Below, in pieces: positions 27,602 to 39,386 of a DNA stretch of 64,000 bases. Position 1 is the stretch's first letter, and each line of letters begins with the position of its first letter. Position numbers and translations under genes: made by a program. The stretch is from the NCBI RefSeq assembly GCF_900105755.1, contig NZ_FNTQ01000001.1, positions 2,914,001-2,978,000 of the forward strand, written 5' to 3'. The notes beneath the pieces were generated by a model. It was given only the letters and a program-made list of their open reading frames with translations. It was not told where the DNA came from and did not search any database. The DNA comes from Streptomyces sp. Ag109_O5-10. Its GTDB lineage: Bacteria; Actinomycetota; Actinomycetes; Streptomycetales; Streptomycetaceae.

Positions 27602-29652
27602 ATGCCCGCCACGCACCAACCGTCAGCACCTCCGACCCGGCGCACGTCACCCGACGCGCCACCCCCCGCGGCCGCGGACACCGCCGTCGGCCGCATACCC
27701 GTCCTCGACGTCCGCCCGCTGGTCCAGCAGGGGCGCCGGCCCGCAAAGGCGGTCACCGGGGAGTCGTTCGAGGTCACCGCCACCGTCTTCCGCGAGGGCC
27801 ATGACGCCGTCGCCGCGAACGTCGTACTGAGGGACCCGAAGGGCCGGCCCGGACCCTGGACCCCGATGCGGGAACTGGCCCCCGGCACGGACCGCTGGGG
27901 TGCCACGGTGACCGTCGACGGGAAGCCGGGCCGCTGGACCTACCAGGTCGAGGCATGGGGAGATCCGGTCGCCACCTGGCGCCACCACGCGCGGATCAAG
28001 ATACCCGCGGGCATCGACACCGAACTGGTCCTGGAGGAGGGTGCCCGGCTCCACGAACGGGCCGCCGCCGGGGTCCCCAAGGCAAAGAAACGGGAAATCC
28101 TGCTGACCGCGGCGGCCGCCCTCCGCGACGAGGAACGGCCCGCCCCCTGGCGCCTGGCCGCCGCTCTCGCCCCCGAGGTGGAGAAAGTCCTGGCGCGGTA
28201 TCCGCTGCGGGAGTTGGTGACCGCTTCGGAGCCGCTGCCGTTGCTGGTGGAGCGTGAGCGGGCGCTGTACGGCTCGTGGTACGAGTTCTTCCCGCGTTCG
28301 GAGGGCACGCCGGAGCGGCCGCACGGCACGTTCCGGACGGCGGCGCGGCGGCTGCCGAAGATCGCGGAGATGGGTTTCGACGTGGTCTATCTCCCGCCGG
28401 TCCATCCCATCGGGACCACCTTCCGCAAGGGCCCCAACAACACCCTGGAGGCGGGCCCCGAGGACGTGGGGGTGCCGTGGGCGATCGGCTCGCCCGAGGG
28501 CGGTCACGACGCCGTCCACCCGGACCTGGGCACGATCGAGGACTTCCGGTGGTTCGTGGCGGAGGCGGGCCGGCACGGGCTGGAGGTCGCGCTGGACTTC
28601 GCGTTGCAGTGCTCGCCGGACCATCCGTGGGTGGAGAAGCACCCGGAGTGGTTCCACCACCGGCCGGACGGCACCATCGCCTACGCCGAGAACCCGCCGA
28701 AGAAGTACCAGGACATCTATCCCGTCGCCTTCGACGCCGACATGGACGGGCTGGTCGCCGAGACGGTGCGGGTGCTGCGGCACTGGATGGAGTGCGGGGT
28801 GCGGATCTTCCGCGTGGACAACCCGCACACCAAGCCGGTGGTGTTCTGGGAGCGGGTGATCGCGGAGATCAACCACGAGGACCCCGATGTGATCTTCCTG
28901 GCCGAGGCCTTCACCCGGCCCGCGATGATGCGCACCCTGGCCCAGATCGGCTTCCAGCAGTCGTACACGTACTTCACCTGGCGCAACAGCAAACAGGAAC
29001 TCACCGAGTACGCCACCGAACTCGCCGGGGAGACCGCCGCCTACATGCGGCCGAACTTCTTCGCCAACACCCCGGACATCCTGCACGCCTACCTCCAGCA
29101 CGGCGGCCGGCCCGCCTTCGAGATCCGGGCCGTGCTCGCCGCCACCCTCTCTCCCACCTGGGGCATCTACAGCGGCTACGAACTCTGCGAGAGCACCCCG
29201 CTGAAGGAGGGCTCCGAGGAATACCTCGACTCGGAGAAGTACCAGCTCAAGCCCCGGGACTGGGCCCGCGCCGACACCGACGGCATCGCACCGCTCATCA
29301 CCCGCCTCAACACCGTCCGGCGCGAGAACCCGGCCCTGCGGCAGCTGCGCGACCTCCACTTCCACCACGCCGACCAGGACGCGGTGATCGTCTACAGCAA
29401 GCGAAGCGGATCGAACACGGTTCTGGTGGTCGTGAACCTCGACCCCCACCACACCCAGGAGGCCACGGTCTCGTTGGACATGCCGCAACTCGGCCTGAAC
29501 TGGCACGAGTCGGTACCGGTGCGCGACGAGCTCACCGGCGAAACCTACAACTGGGGCAGGGCCAACTATGTGCGCCTGGAACCGGGGCACCGGACCGCGC
29601 ACATCCTCACCGTCCTGCGACCGTCCCCGCGGATCGGAGGGTCACCCACACA

Positions 29653-29656
<4 letters not shown>
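27602..29656 (+). CDS. glgE: Alpha-1,4-glucan:maltose-1-phosphate maltosyltransferase GlgE
   Basis: A 684-residue GH13_3 enzyme that transfers maltosyl units from maltose-1-phosphate to the end of alpha-glucans in the cytoplasm. The N-terminal domain ([20 protein letters not shown]) precedes the barrel. The barrel has nucleophile Asp406 in [10 protein letters not shown] and acid/base Glu435 in FLAEAFTRP; the 29-residue spacing equals that of the characterised S. coelicolor enzyme (Asp394/Glu423). [21 protein letters not shown] is also family-typical. ATG 27602 follows CAGGAGCGG; longer in-frame starts lie in the leader. The stop overlaps treS (ATGA). It uses the maltose-1-phosphate made by Mak, two genes further down. 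Confidence 0.97.
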
Positions 29657-31353
<1,697 letters not shown>

Positions 31354-31372
31354 TCGGCGGACCCGGTGGTGA

Positions 31373-31455
31373 GCGCCCCGTAAGGGGCGCGGGGCGGTAT
31401 CGGACACGCGGCTGCCGCCGCGTGGGCCCGACCTGCCCCCACCGGCCCGCAGCCG
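31373..31455. repeat. Streptomyces-type intergenic palindromic repeat between treS and mak
   Basis: Two small perfect hairpins: gcgcccc/ggggcgc (31373-31390, loop GTAA) and cacgcggc/gccgcgtg (31405-31424). They are followed by cccccaccggcccgcagccg, the same tail as at about 39350-39370. The element sits 20 bp after treS and may attenuate read-through into mak. The rest of the 229-bp gap to mak shows nothing else clear. Confidence 0.6.
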
Positions 31456-31582
31456 AAGAACGGCGCAGCCGGCGGAGCGCTCGGCACAGTCCACCCCGGG
31501 CGGCGGTAACGGGTTTCCTCCCGCCCGCCCGGGGCACGCATCACTAACGCCCCCGACGACCCGGGGAAAGGACGTACCCGCC

Positions 31583-32971
31583 ATGGCGGAAACGGTCAGC
31601 CTCTCCACTCCCGCTCTCCTCGCCTCGCTCGACCCCCTGCTGCGCGAGTGGCTGCCCCGGCAGCGCTGGTTCGCCGGCAAGGGAACCCCGGTCATCGGTT
31701 TCTCCGCGGTGGCCGAGACCGAACTCCTGCCCTCGGACGGCCGGCTGGGCCTGCACCACCTGCTGGTCCGCGCCCACCAGCCGCCCGCCCCCGCCGAGGC
31801 CGGCGACTGCTACCAGCTCCTCATAGGCGTGCGCGAGGCGCTGCCGCCCCGGCTTGCGCCCGCGCTGATCGGACACCTGACCGACGGCCCGCTGGCCGGG
31901 CACACGGTCTACGACGCGCTGTACGACTCCCGGCCGGCCGAGGTCCTGCTGGAGGCCCTGCGTACCCGGGCCCGCATCGGCGACCTGCGCTTCGAACGCG
32001 AACCGGGCCAGGAGATACGCGAGGGCCTGGTGGCCCGGCTCCTGACCGCCGAGCAGTCCAACTCCTCGGTCGTCTACGGAGATACGTTCATCCTGAAGCT
32101 CTTGCGCCGGGTCGTGCCCGGTGTCAACCCCGACCTGGAGATACCCCTGGCCCTGGCCCGCGAGGGCTGCGCCCGGGTGCCGGCCCCCACGGCCTGGCTG
32201 CGGGCGGAGCTGGCCGGCGAGCACGGTGAGCCCGACGAGCCGTACGTCCTGGCGGTCCTCCAGCCCTTCGTGCGGGGCGCCACCGACGGCTGGGAACTGG
32301 CGCTGCGGGAGCTGGCCAAGGGCGAGGACTTCACGGCCGAGGCGCGGGCGCTGGGGCGGGCCACCGCCGAGGTGCACACCGCGCTGGCCCGGGCGCTGCC
32401 CACCGCCACCCTCGGGCACAGCCAGTTGGCGTCGCAGGTCGCGGGCATGACGGAGCGGCTGGCGGCGGCCGTGCAGGCGGTACCGGCGCTGCGGCCGTAC
32501 GAGGACGGCCTGCGGTCCGCCTACACCGCGCTGGCCGACCTGGCCGCCGAGGGCCGTACCTGGACCGCCCAGCGCATCCACGGCGACCTGCACCTGGGGC
32601 AGTGCCTGCGCTCGCCGTCCGGTGAGTGGTCGCTGATCGACTTCGAGGGGGAGCCGGCCCGCCCGCTGGCCGAGCGCCGGATGCCGCAGCCGCCGGTGCG
32701 GGACATCGCGGGGATGCTGCGCTCCTTCGACTACGCGGCCCACTCGGTGACCCCGGCGGCCCCCGGCTGGGCGCGCGGGTGCCGGGCGGCCTACTGTGCC
32801 GGCTACGCCGAGATCACCGGCGCCGACCCGCGCACCGACCCCGTCCTGCTGCGGGCCTACGAGACGGACAAGGCCGTCTACGAGGTCGTCTACGAGGCCC
32901 GGCACCGCCCCGACTGGCTGCCCGTCCCGCTGTCGGCCGTACACCGCCTGGCCACCCCCGACCCGACCTGA
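31583..32971 (+). CDS. mak: Maltokinase Mak (Pep2)
   Basis: A 462-residue kinase that phosphorylates maltose with ATP to maltose-1-phosphate, the GlgE donor. The N-terminal cap has LPRQRWFAGKG. The aminoglycoside-kinase-like fold shows the catalytic loop RIHGDLHLGQCL and metal Asp in WSLIDFEGEPARPLAERR. SSVVYGDTFILKLLRR holds the ATP-binding lysine. The ATG follows GGGGAAAGGAC. Only 18 bp separate it from glgB, so the two are co-transcribed. The gap after treS contains a palindromic repeat, so mak-glgB may be partly uncoupled from glgE-treS. Confidence 0.95.
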   Translation: MAETVSLSTPALLASLDPLLREWLPRQRWFAGKGTPVIGFSAVAETELLPSDGRLGLHHLLVRAHQPPAPAEAGDCYQLLIGVREALPPRLAPALIGHLTDGPLAGHTVYDALYDSRPAEVLLEALRTRARIGDLRFEREPGQEIREGLVARLLTAEQSNSSVVYGDTFILKLLRRVVPGVNPDLEIPLALAREGCARVPAPTAWLRAELAGEHGEPDEPYVLAVLQPFVRGATDGWELALRELAKGEDFTAEARALGRATAEVHTALARALPTATLGHSQLASQVAGMTERLAAAVQAVPALRPYEDGLRSAYTALADLAAEGRTWTAQRIHGDLHLGQCLRSPSGEWSLIDFEGEPARPLAERRMPQPPVRDIAGMLRSFDYAAHSVTPAAPGWARGCRAAYCAGYAEITGADPRTDPVLLRAYETDKAVYEVVYEARHRPDWLPVPLSAVHRLATPDPT

Positions 32972-32989
32972 TCCCCGGGAGACGCGTCC

Positions 32990-35170
32990 GTGACCTCCAA
33001 CAACCCCGTGTCCGTAGCCGACGGCGACCGCGAACGGCTGCTGCACGGCACCCACCACGACCCGCACTCGGTGCTGGGCGCGCATCCGGTCCCGGGCGGG
33101 ATCGCCGTCCGCGCCTTCCGCCCGTACGCCCGCACGGTGACGGCCGTAGCGGGCAGTGATCTGCGGGCCGAACTGCACGACGACGGCGACGGCTTCTTCT
33201 CCGCCCTGCTGCCCCTCTCCGAGGTGCCGGTCTACCGGCTGCTCGTGGAGTACGACGGGACGGTCCAGGAGACGGAGGACGCGTACCGCTTCCTGCCCAC
33301 CCTCGGCGACCTGGACCTGCACCTGATCGGCGAGGGCCGGCACGAGCGGCTGTGGGAGGCGCTCGGCGCGCACCCGGTCACGCACCAGGGCGTGCCGGGC
33401 ACCCGGTTCACGGTGTGGGCGCCGAACGCGCGGGGGGTTCGGGTGGCCGGCGATTTCAACTTCTGGGACGGCACCGGGGCTCCGATGCGCTCGCTCGGCT
33501 CCTCCGGGATCTGGGAGCTGTTCCTGCCGGGCATCGGCGAGGGCGAGCTGTACAAGTTCGAGATCACCCGGCCGGACGGCTCCCGGACGCTGCGGGCGGA
33601 CCCGATGGCCCGGCGGACCGAGGTACCGCCGCAGACGTCGTCGATCGTCACCGCCTCCCGGCACGAGTGGGACGACGCGGAGTGGATGGCGCACCGCGGC
33701 GACACCCCCGTGCACGAGGCCCCGTTCTCGGTCTACGAGGTGCACCTGCCGTCCTGGCGCCCCGGCCTGACCTACCGCGAACTGGCGGCGCAGCTGCCCG
33801 CCTACGTCAGCGACCTGGGCTTCACGCACGTGGAGCTGATGCCGGTCGCCGAGCATCCCTTCGGTGGCTCCTGGGGCTACCAGGTCACCGGCTTCTACGC
33901 GCCGACGGCCCGGCTCGGCACCCCCGACGACTTCAAGTACCTGGTCGACGCGCTGCACCGGGCCGGCATCGGCGTGCTGATGGACTGGGTGCCGGCGCAC
34001 TTCCCGCGGGACGACTGGGCGCTGGCGGAGTTCGACGGCCGCCCGCTGTACGAGCACGCGGACCCGCTGCGGGCCGCGCATCCGGACTGGGGCACCCTGG
34101 AGTTCGACTTCGGCCGCCGCGAGGTGCGCAACTTCCTGGTGGCGAACGCCGTGTACTGGTGCGAGGAGTTCCACATCGACGGCCTGCGCGTCGACGCGGT
34201 CGCCTCGATGCTCTACCTCGACTACTCGCGCGAGCCGGGCCAGTGGACGCCGAACGAGCACGGCGGCCGGGAGAACCTGGACGCGGTGGCGTTCCTCCAG
34301 GAGATGAACGCGACGGTCTACCGCCGGTCCCCGGGCGTGGTCACGATCGCCGAGGAGTCGACGGCGTGGGAGGGCGTGACCCGCGCCACCGACGGCGGCG
34401 GTCTCGGCTTCGGCCTGAAGTGGAACATGGGCTGGATGCACGACTCGCTGGAGTACATGTCCCACGAGCCCGTCCACCGCAGGTACCACCACCACGAGAT
34501 GACCTTTTCGATGGTGTACGCGTACAGCGAGAACTACGTGCTGCCCATCTCCCACGACGAGGTCGTGCACGGCAAACGCTCGCTGGTCTCGAAGATGCCC
34601 GGCGACTGGTGGCAGCAGCGCGCCAACGACCGTGCCTACCTGGCCTTCATGTGGGCCCACCCCGGCAAGCAGCTCCTCTTCATGGGGCAGGAGTTCGCGC
34701 AGGGCGCGGAGTGGTCGGAGGCGCACGGCCCGGACTGGTGGCTGCTCGACCCGGAGTACGGCGCGGCGGCCGACCACCGGGGCGTGCGGGACCTGGTCCG
34801 CGACCTGAACATCGTGTACCGGGCGACCCCGGCGCTCTGGCAGCGGGACACGGCACCCGACGGTTTCCAGTGGATCGTGGGCGACGCGGCGGAGGACAAC
34901 GTCTTCGCGTTCCTGCGCCTGGACGCCGAGGGCACCCCGCTGCTCGCCGTCTCCAACCTCTCCCCCGTGGTCCGCGACTACCGCCTGGGCGTCCCGGAGG
35001 AGATCCCCGCCTGGCACGAGACCCTCAACACCGACCTGGCCCGCTACGGCGGCAGCGACGTCACCAACCCCGACCCGGTCAAACCGGAGCCGCTGGGCAG
35101 CCACGGCCGCCCCGCGAGCATCCGGCTGACCCTGCCGCCGCTGGCTACGGTGTGGCTGCGGCCTGCCTGA
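32990..35170 (+). CDS. glgB: 1,4-alpha-glucan branching enzyme GlgB
   Basis: A 726-residue GH13_9 enzyme forming alpha-1,6 branches. It has an N-terminal CBM48 pair ([32 protein letters not shown]), the barrel motif [13 protein letters not shown], nucleophile Asp402 in [18 protein letters not shown], acid Glu455 in [13 protein letters not shown], and [15 protein letters not shown]. The GTG start lies 18 bp after mak, preceded by GGGAGA. It completes the set GlgE-TreS-Mak-GlgB that builds branched alpha-glucan from trehalose. Its last 26 bp overlap the 3' end of the convergent helicase gene. Confidence 0.97.
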   Translation: MTSNNPVSVADGDRERLLHGTHHDPHSVLGAHPVPGGIAVRAFRPYARTVTAVAGSDLRAELHDDGDGFFSALLPLSEVPVYRLLVEYDGTVQETEDAYRFLPTLGDLDLHLIGEGRHERLWEALGAHPVTHQGVPGTRFTVWAPNARGVRVAGDFNFWDGTGAPMRSLGSSGIWELFLPGIGEGELYKFEITRPDGSRTLRADPMARRTEVPPQTSSIVTASRHEWDDAEWMAHRGDTPVHEAPFSVYEVHLPSWRPGLTYRELAAQLPAYVSDLGFTHVELMPVAEHPFGGSWGYQVTGFYAPTARLGTPDDFKYLVDALHRAGIGVLMDWVPAHFPRDDWALAEFDGRPLYEHADPLRAAHPDWGTLEFDFGRREVRNFLVANAVYWCEEFHIDGLRVDAVASMLYLDYSREPGQWTPNEHGGRENLDAVAFLQEMNATVYRRSPGVVTIAEESTAWEGVTRATDGGGLGFGLKWNMGWMHDSLEYMSHEPVHRRYHHHEMTFSMVYAYSENYVLPISHDEVVHGKRSLVSKMPGDWWQQRANDRAYLAFMWAHPGKQLLFMGQEFAQGAEWSEAHGPDWWLLDPEYGAAADHRGVRDLVRDLNIVYRATPALWQRDTAPDGFQWIVGDAAEDNVFAFLRLDAEGTPLLAVSNLSPVVRDYRLGVPEEIPAWHETLNTDLARYGGSDVTNPDPVKPEPLGSHGRPASIRLTLPPLATVWLRPA

Positions 35171-37421
35171 GCCCGTCCGGCAGGCCGCCGGTGTACAGCA
35201 CGCCCAGCCGCTGGGTGGCCCGGGTCAGGGCCACGTACAGGTCGCTGGTGCCGTAGCGGGCGGGTTCCACCACGAGGACGGAGTCGAATTCGAGGCCCTT
35301 GGCCTGGCGCGGGTCGAGCAGGACGACGGTCCGCGTCAGATCGGGTTCGGCGCCGGCCGTGACGCCGTCCAGCCGGGCGGCGAGGGTGCGGTGCAGGTCG
35401 CGGGGGGCGATCACGGCCAGCCGGCCTTCGGCGGGGGCGAGTTCGGCGACCGCCTTCCCGACGGCGCCCGGGAGGTCGTCGTACGCCTGCCGGATCCACG
35501 GCCGTACGCCCGTCGAGCGGACCGAGCTCGGCGGCTCGAAGTCCGGGTGCTCGGCGCGGACCACGGCCGCCGCGAGGTCCATGATCTCGGACGGGGTGCG
35601 GTAGTTGACGCCGAGGCGGGTGTGCTCCCAGCGGTCCTGCACGTACGGCTGGAGGATGTCCGCCCAGGATCCGACGCCGGCCGCCTCCGCGGTCTGGGCG
35701 GGGTCGCCGACCAGGGTCATGGAGCGGGTCGGGCTGCGCCGCATGAGGAGCCGCCACGCCATCGGGGACAGCTCCTGCGCCTCGTCCACGATGATGTGCC
35801 CGAACGCCCAGGTGCGGTCGGCCGCGGCCCGCTCGGCCGCGCTGCGGAAGTCCTCCTCCTCATGGCGCTCGGCGAACCGCTCGGCGTCGATGATGTCGTG
35901 CGCGGACAGCACCTCGGAGGCCTCGGGGTCGCTGTCCTCCTTGTCGTCGAACTCGTAGGTCCGGGACGCGTAGGAGACGTCGAGGACGCCCTGGGCGTAG
36001 GCGATCTGGGTCTCGCGCTCGCGTTCGGCGCGGGCCCGGGCGACCCGCTCGTCCACGCCGAGCAGCTCCGCGGCCTCGTCGAGGAGGGGGACGTCCGAGA
36101 CCGTCCAGGTCCGGGTCACCGGGCGGCGGACGGCGGCCGCGTCCTCGTCGCTCAGGTACCCCTCGGGGGCGGCGAGGAAGTCGGCGACCAGGCGCTGCGG
36201 GGTCAGCCGCGGCCACAGCTGGTCGATGGCGGACCAGACCTCGGGGTTCTCGGCGAGTTCGTCGCGGATCTGTGTGATGTCGGCGGGGTCGAGCAGGCTG
36301 CTGCCGTCGAAGGGGTCGGTGCCGACGCGTTCGGCGTAGAGGTCGGTGAGGGTGTTGAGGATGTGGCCCTCGAAGTGCTCGCGGGCCACGTTGTGCGGGA
36401 GCCGGGCGGCGCGGGTGCGCTCGCGGGCCATGTTGACCAGGCCGTCGTCGAGCATCAGCACCTCGCGGTCGTGCTCGATCGTGAGGACGGGGTCGGGCAG
36501 CGCCTGCCGGTCGCGTACGGCCGCGGCCAGCACGTCGGCCATGTCGGCGCGGCCCTTCACGGCGGCCGCCCCGGGTGTGTCGGACGCCGTCGCCTTCACG
36601 CCGGGGAACAGCTCCCCGACCGTCGCCAGCAGCACACCGGTCTCGCCCAGCGAGGGCAGCACCTCGCCGATGTAGCCGAGGAAGGCGGGATTCGGGCCGA
36701 CGATCAGGACCGCGCGCTTGGCGAGCAGCTCCCGGTACTCGTAGAGGAGGAAGGCGGCGCGGTGCAGCGCGACCGCCGTCTTTCCCGTGCCCGGGCCGCC
36801 CTCGACGACCAGGACCCCGCGGTGGGGCGCCCGGATGATCTCGTCCTGCTCGGCCTGGATGGTCTGCACGATGTCGCTCATCCGGCCGGTGCGGGCCGAG
36901 TTGAGCGCGGCGAGCAGCACCGCGTCGCCGGACGGGTCCTCGTGGCCGGTGCGCTCGCGGTCGCCGAGGTCGAGGATCTCGTCGTGCAGGGCGGCGACCC
37001 GGCGGCCGTCGGTGGCGATGTGCCGGCGGCGGCGCAGGCCCATCGGGGTGTGGCCGGTGGCCAGGTAGAAGGGGCGGGCGACCGCGGCACGCCAGTCGAC
37101 GAGGACCGGGGTGCGCTCGGCGTCGTCCAAGCGCAGCCCGATCCGCCCGATGTGGTGCTTCGTACCGGAGGTCAGGTCGATGCGGCCGAAGCACAGCGAG
37201 CCGTCGACGGCGTTCAGCGCGGCGAGCAGCCCGGAGCGCTCGGCGACCAGGATGTCCCGCTCCAGGCGGGCCTGCATCGGCTTGTCGCCGAGGGCGAGGG
37301 CGTCCGCGACCGAGTCCTCGGTGTCGCCGCGCAGGGCGTCCACCCGCGCGTACAGTCCGTCGATGAATTCCTGCTCATGGCGCAATTCATCGTCCGGAAA
37401 TTCGGTGTTTGACAATTCCAC
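35145..37421 (-). CDS. HelD/HelR-type superfamily 1 helicase-like ATPase
   Basis: A 758-residue UvrD-like motor without DNA-repair context, resembling actinobacterial HelD (class II), which removes stalled RNA polymerase from DNA. The N-terminal coiled region ([19 protein letters not shown]) is expected to reach into the polymerase channel. ATPase motifs: Walker [18 protein letters not shown], motif [17 protein letters not shown], motif [14 protein letters not shown], motif [14 protein letters not shown], and motifs [14 protein letters not shown] and [15 protein letters not shown]. Relatives in S. venezuelae (HelR) protect against rifamycins; I see no rifamycin-associated element here. The GTG has no well-spaced ribosome site. 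TATATC on the minus strand (about 37431-37436) lies 9 nt upstream, so a leaderless mRNA is possible. Confidence 0.9.
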   Translation of the reverse strand: MELSNTEFPDDELRHEQEFIDGLYARVDALRGDTEDSVADALALGDKPMQARLERDILVAERSGLLAALNAVDGSLCFGRIDLTSGTKHHIGRIGLRLDDAERTPVLVDWRAAVARPFYLATGHTPMGLRRRRHIATDGRRVAALHDEILDLGDRERTGHEDPSGDAVLLAALNSARTGRMSDIVQTIQAEQDEIIRAPHRGVLVVEGGPGTGKTAVALHRAAFLLYEYRELLAKRAVLIVGPNPAFLGYIGEVLPSLGETGVLLATVGELFPGVKATASDTPGAAAVKGRADMADVLAAAVRDRQALPDPVLTIEHDREVLMLDDGLVNMARERTRAARLPHNVAREHFEGHILNTLTDLYAERVGTDPFDGSSLLDPADITQIRDELAENPEVWSAIDQLWPRLTPQRLVADFLAAPEGYLSDEDAAAVRRPVTRTWTVSDVPLLDEAAELLGVDERVARARAERERETQIAYAQGVLDVSYASRTYEFDDKEDSDPEASEVLSAHDIIDAERFAERHEEEDFRSAAERAAADRTWAFGHIIVDEAQELSPMAWRLLMRRSPTRSMTLVGDPAQTAEAAGVGSWADILQPYVQDRWEHTRLGVNYRTPSEIMDLAAAVVRAEHPDFEPPSSVRSTGVRPWIRQAYDDLPGAVGKAVAELAPAEGRLAVIAPRDLHRTLAARLDGVTAGAEPDLTRTVVLLDPRQAKGLEFDSVLVVEPARYGTSDLYVALTRATQRLGVLYTGGLPDGLRQAAATP

Positions 37422-37516
37422 TCCAGCCCGGATATACTGTGCCCACTGAACTTCTCCGCGACTTCATCGATTTCACCTCGACCCGAAATCGCGAACTCTT
37501 GAATATACGCAAAGAA

Positions 37517-37544
37517 ATCCCCCGGACGCAATTGTCCGGGGGAT
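37517..37544 (-). terminator. Terminator of the merR-thioredoxin operon
   Basis: Perfect 11-bp stem (atcccccggac and its complement) with a 6-nt loop, followed on the minus strand by TTTCTTT. It lies 20 bp after the thioredoxin stop and looks like a classical intrinsic terminator. The following 95 bp up to the helicase gene hold its promoter. Confidence 0.88.
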
Positions 37545-37564
37545 TCTTCGTATGAACGGTCGGT

Positions 37565-37912
37565 TCAGCGCAGCACGTCGGGCAGTACGTCGGCCAGCTC
37601 CTCGAGCAGCCGGCGCTTGGGCCGGGCGCCCACCATCGACCGCACCGGCTCGCCGCCCCGGAACACCATGAACGTCGGCATCGACAGCACCTTGTACGCG
37701 TTCGTCGTCTCCGGATTGGTGTCCACGTCCAGCTGGACCACCTTCAGTCGCCCGCCCTCCTCCGCCGCGAGGGCCGTGAGCACCGGGCCCATCTGCCGGC
37801 ACGGCGGGCACCAGTCGGCGGTGAACTCCACCAGCACCGGCAGCTCCGCCCCGATCACCTCCGCCGCGAAGTCCGCGTCCGTCACCTCGGCCACACCAGC
37901 CGCCTTGATCAT
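37565..37912 (-). CDS. Thioredoxin with WCPPC active site
   Basis: A 115-residue single-domain thioredoxin. The redox motif is Trp34-Cys35-Pro36-Pro37-Cys38, with Pro replacing the usual Gly of WCGPC. LDVDTNPETTNAYKVLSMPTFMVF includes the conserved cis-Pro. The WCPPC variant usually shifts the redox potential. The ATG overlaps the stop of merR (ATGA), so regulator and thioredoxin are made together. This suggests a redox-responsive two-gene unit. Cytoplasmic; no signal peptide. Confidence 0.94.
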   Translation of the reverse strand: MIKAAGVAEVTDADFAAEVIGAELPVLVEFTADWCPPCRQMGPVLTALAAEEGGRLKVVQLDVDTNPETTNAYKVLSMPTFMVFRGGEPVRSMVGARPKRRLLEELADVLPDVLR

Positions 37913-38337
37913 CGCCCGGTCCCTCCCAGTTCACAGGTCGGCTCCGGACCCCCCGGAACCAGCGCCTCGGCGGCCAGCACCTCCCGCGCCCGCTCGGCCC
38001 GCTCCAACTGGGCCCCGACCGTCGCCCGCACGGCCTGCAACTCACCGATCAGTGAGTCCAGCTCCGCCAGCTTGCGCCGGTAGACCGCGAGCGACGCCGG
38101 GCAGGTGTCGCCCTCCGGGTGCCCGGCCCGCAGGCACTCCACGAACGGCCGGGTCTCCTCCAGCTCGAACCCGAAGTCCTGCAGCGTCCGTATCTGCGTG
38201 AGCAGCCTCAGGTCGCTCTCGTCGTACGTCCGGTGCCCGTTCCCGGCCCGCCGCGCGGGCAGCAGCCCGCGTGCCTCGTAGTACCGCAGGGCCCGCGTGG
38301 TGGTCCCGGCCCGTGCGGCCAGCTCGCCGATTCGCAT
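37909..38337 (-). CDS. MerR-family transcriptional regulator
   Basis: A 142-residue MerR regulator: winged HTH MRIGELAARAGTTTRALRYYEARGLL, then HRTYDESDLRLLTQIRTLQDFGFELEE, then a coiled dimerisation helix. The C-terminal half has Cys residues in ECLRAGHPEGDTCPASL and near the end (PTCELG), but not the four-Cys cluster of SoxR. Thiol-based sensing is plausible given the co-translated thioredoxin. The leftward frame is open upstream of 38337 over the DUF2127 gene; the ATG at 38337 fits the family exactly. Confidence 0.93.
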   Translation of the reverse strand: MRIGELAARAGTTTRALRYYEARGLLPARRAGNGHRTYDESDLRLLTQIRTLQDFGFELEETRPFVECLRAGHPEGDTCPASLAVYRRKLAELDSLIGELQAVRATVGAQLERAERAREVLAAEALVPGGPEPTCELGGTGR

Positions 38338-38352
38338 GCCTACGACCGTAGG

Positions 38353-38373
38353 ACCTGACGCCGACGTCAAGGC
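38353..38373 (-). promoter_or_regulatory. Putative MerR-type operator/promoter
   Basis: The minus strand reads CCTTGACGtcggCGTCAGG, a near-perfect dyad containing a TTGACG -35. A weak -10 (TCGTAG) lies 19 bp downstream, the long spacing typical of MerR-controlled promoters. It overlaps the last codons of the upstream DUF2127 gene. Confidence 0.5.
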
Positions 38374-39140
38374 AAGCTCGGCTCGACCCCCGCGGACTCC
38401 TCGACCTCCAGCAGCGAGGCGCTCTGCCGTTCCTCGTCGAAGGCCCGGCGTCCGCCGCGCAGCCCGAACAGCCGCTTGGCGAGGGCGATGTAGAGCACCG
38501 CGAGGATGTTCAGCACCAGGGTCGCGATCTTCAGATAGCTGACCTTCTCGGTGAGTTCCCAGATCTCCAGCGGCAGGAAGGCGGCGGTGGCGACCACCGT
38601 CAGGTACTCCGCCCACCGCTTGGCGTACCAGAGCCCGACCGCCTCGACGAGTTCGATCAGCGCGTACGCCAGCAGCAGTCCGGCCACCAGCAGCAGCGTG
38701 GAGTGCTTGTAGCCGAAGGCCTTCTGGATGGACCCGACGACCGGTGAGTGGTCGAGGTCGTAGTGGAAGTGCTTGAAGACCGGCCGGAAGGTGTCCAGAT
38801 ACTCGTTGAAGAGCCTGCGCACCGCGTCCTGGCTGTTGCTGAACTTCCACACCGCGACCGCGACCAGCACGATGAACACCCCGCGCACGGCCCGCTCGAG
38901 CGCGAGGAACCGCAGGATGAACAGGTCCCGCAGCACCTTCCCGCGCGGCACCAGCGGGGCGTCCGCGGCGGGCCCGGAGCCGTGCGGCTCGCCGAGCGCG
39001 AAGTCGCCGCAGCGCAGACACCGCCAGGCCTCCCCCACCGCGGTCTGCGCGTGCAGCCGCACCCGCAGCCGCGGGTCGTCCGGGGCATAGGTCACATGCC
39101 CCTTGCGCGCGCAGTGCCGACGGTCCCAGTCGATCGCCAT
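38367..39140 (-). CDS. DUF2127 membrane protein
   Basis: A 257-residue protein. The N-terminus has a Cys/His pattern (RRHCARKGHVTYAP, WRCLRCGDFALG) that could form a metal-binding ribbon. After residue 75 come membrane segments (AVRGVFIVLVAVAVWKF, TLLLVAGLLLAYALIELVEAVG, YLTVVATAAFLPLEIW, IATLVLNILAVLYIAL) typical of DUF2127. I chose ATG 39140, which has GGAGG 8 nt upstream, over one 15 nt earlier. A 10-bp inverted repeat stands just upstream. The gene ends 29 bp before merR and may be co-transcribed with it. Function unknown. Confidence 0.85.
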   Translation of the reverse strand: MAIDWDRRHCARKGHVTYAPDDPRLRVRLHAQTAVGEAWRCLRCGDFALGEPHGSGPAADAPLVPRGKVLRDLFILRFLALERAVRGVFIVLVAVAVWKFSNSQDAVRRLFNEYLDTFRPVFKHFHYDLDHSPVVGSIQKAFGYKHSTLLLVAGLLLAYALIELVEAVGLWYAKRWAEYLTVVATAAFLPLEIWELTEKVSYLKIATLVLNILAVLYIALAKRLFGLRGGRRAFDEERQSASLLEVEESAGVEPSLP

Positions 39141-39170
39141 CCCCCGTGCCTCCAAATACCGAATACCGAT

Positions 39171-39199
39171 GTGCCGTTCCCGTTGGACAGGAACGGCAC
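39171..39199. promoter_or_regulatory. 10-bp perfect inverted repeat upstream of DUF2127
   Basis: gtgccgttcc (39171-39180) and its exact complement (39190-39199) flank a 9-nt spacer, about 30 bp before the DUF2127 start. This is an operator-like position; the regulator is unknown. Confidence 0.55.
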
Positions 39200-39285
39200 G
39201 TTAGTGGATACGGCTGACAGTCGTTGCCCAGGGGGTGCACCGGACGGCCGGCCCGGGTTCAGGCCGAGCCGGACGTCCGGCGGTT

Positions 39286-39380
39286 TGCGTGGCGCCCCGG
39301 AGGGGGCGCTGGGGGTACCCCCGGCCGGAGGCTGGGGGAGGAACTGCGCGACCAGCCCCCACCGGCCCGCGGCCGACGAC
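39286..39380. repeat. Intergenic repeat between dctA and DUF2127
   Basis: Contains gcgccccggagggggcgc, the palindrome gggggtacccccggccgg, ggaggaactgcgcgaccagc and a cccccaccggcccgcggccg tail. It is the fullest copy in the window of the repeat family also seen near 31373 and 48262. It lies directly behind the dctA stop and may terminate it. Confidence 0.6.
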
Positions 39381-39386
39381 GGCGTC

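Noticed and set aside
28276..29652. Long frame extending treS upstream across glgE
   Set aside because: It overlaps the well-conserved GlgE in another frame; the TreS family N-terminus begins at 29653.
35145..37421. UvrD/PcrA DNA-repair helicase
   Set aside because: The N-terminal coiled region and arrangement of motifs fit HelD-type polymerase factors better.
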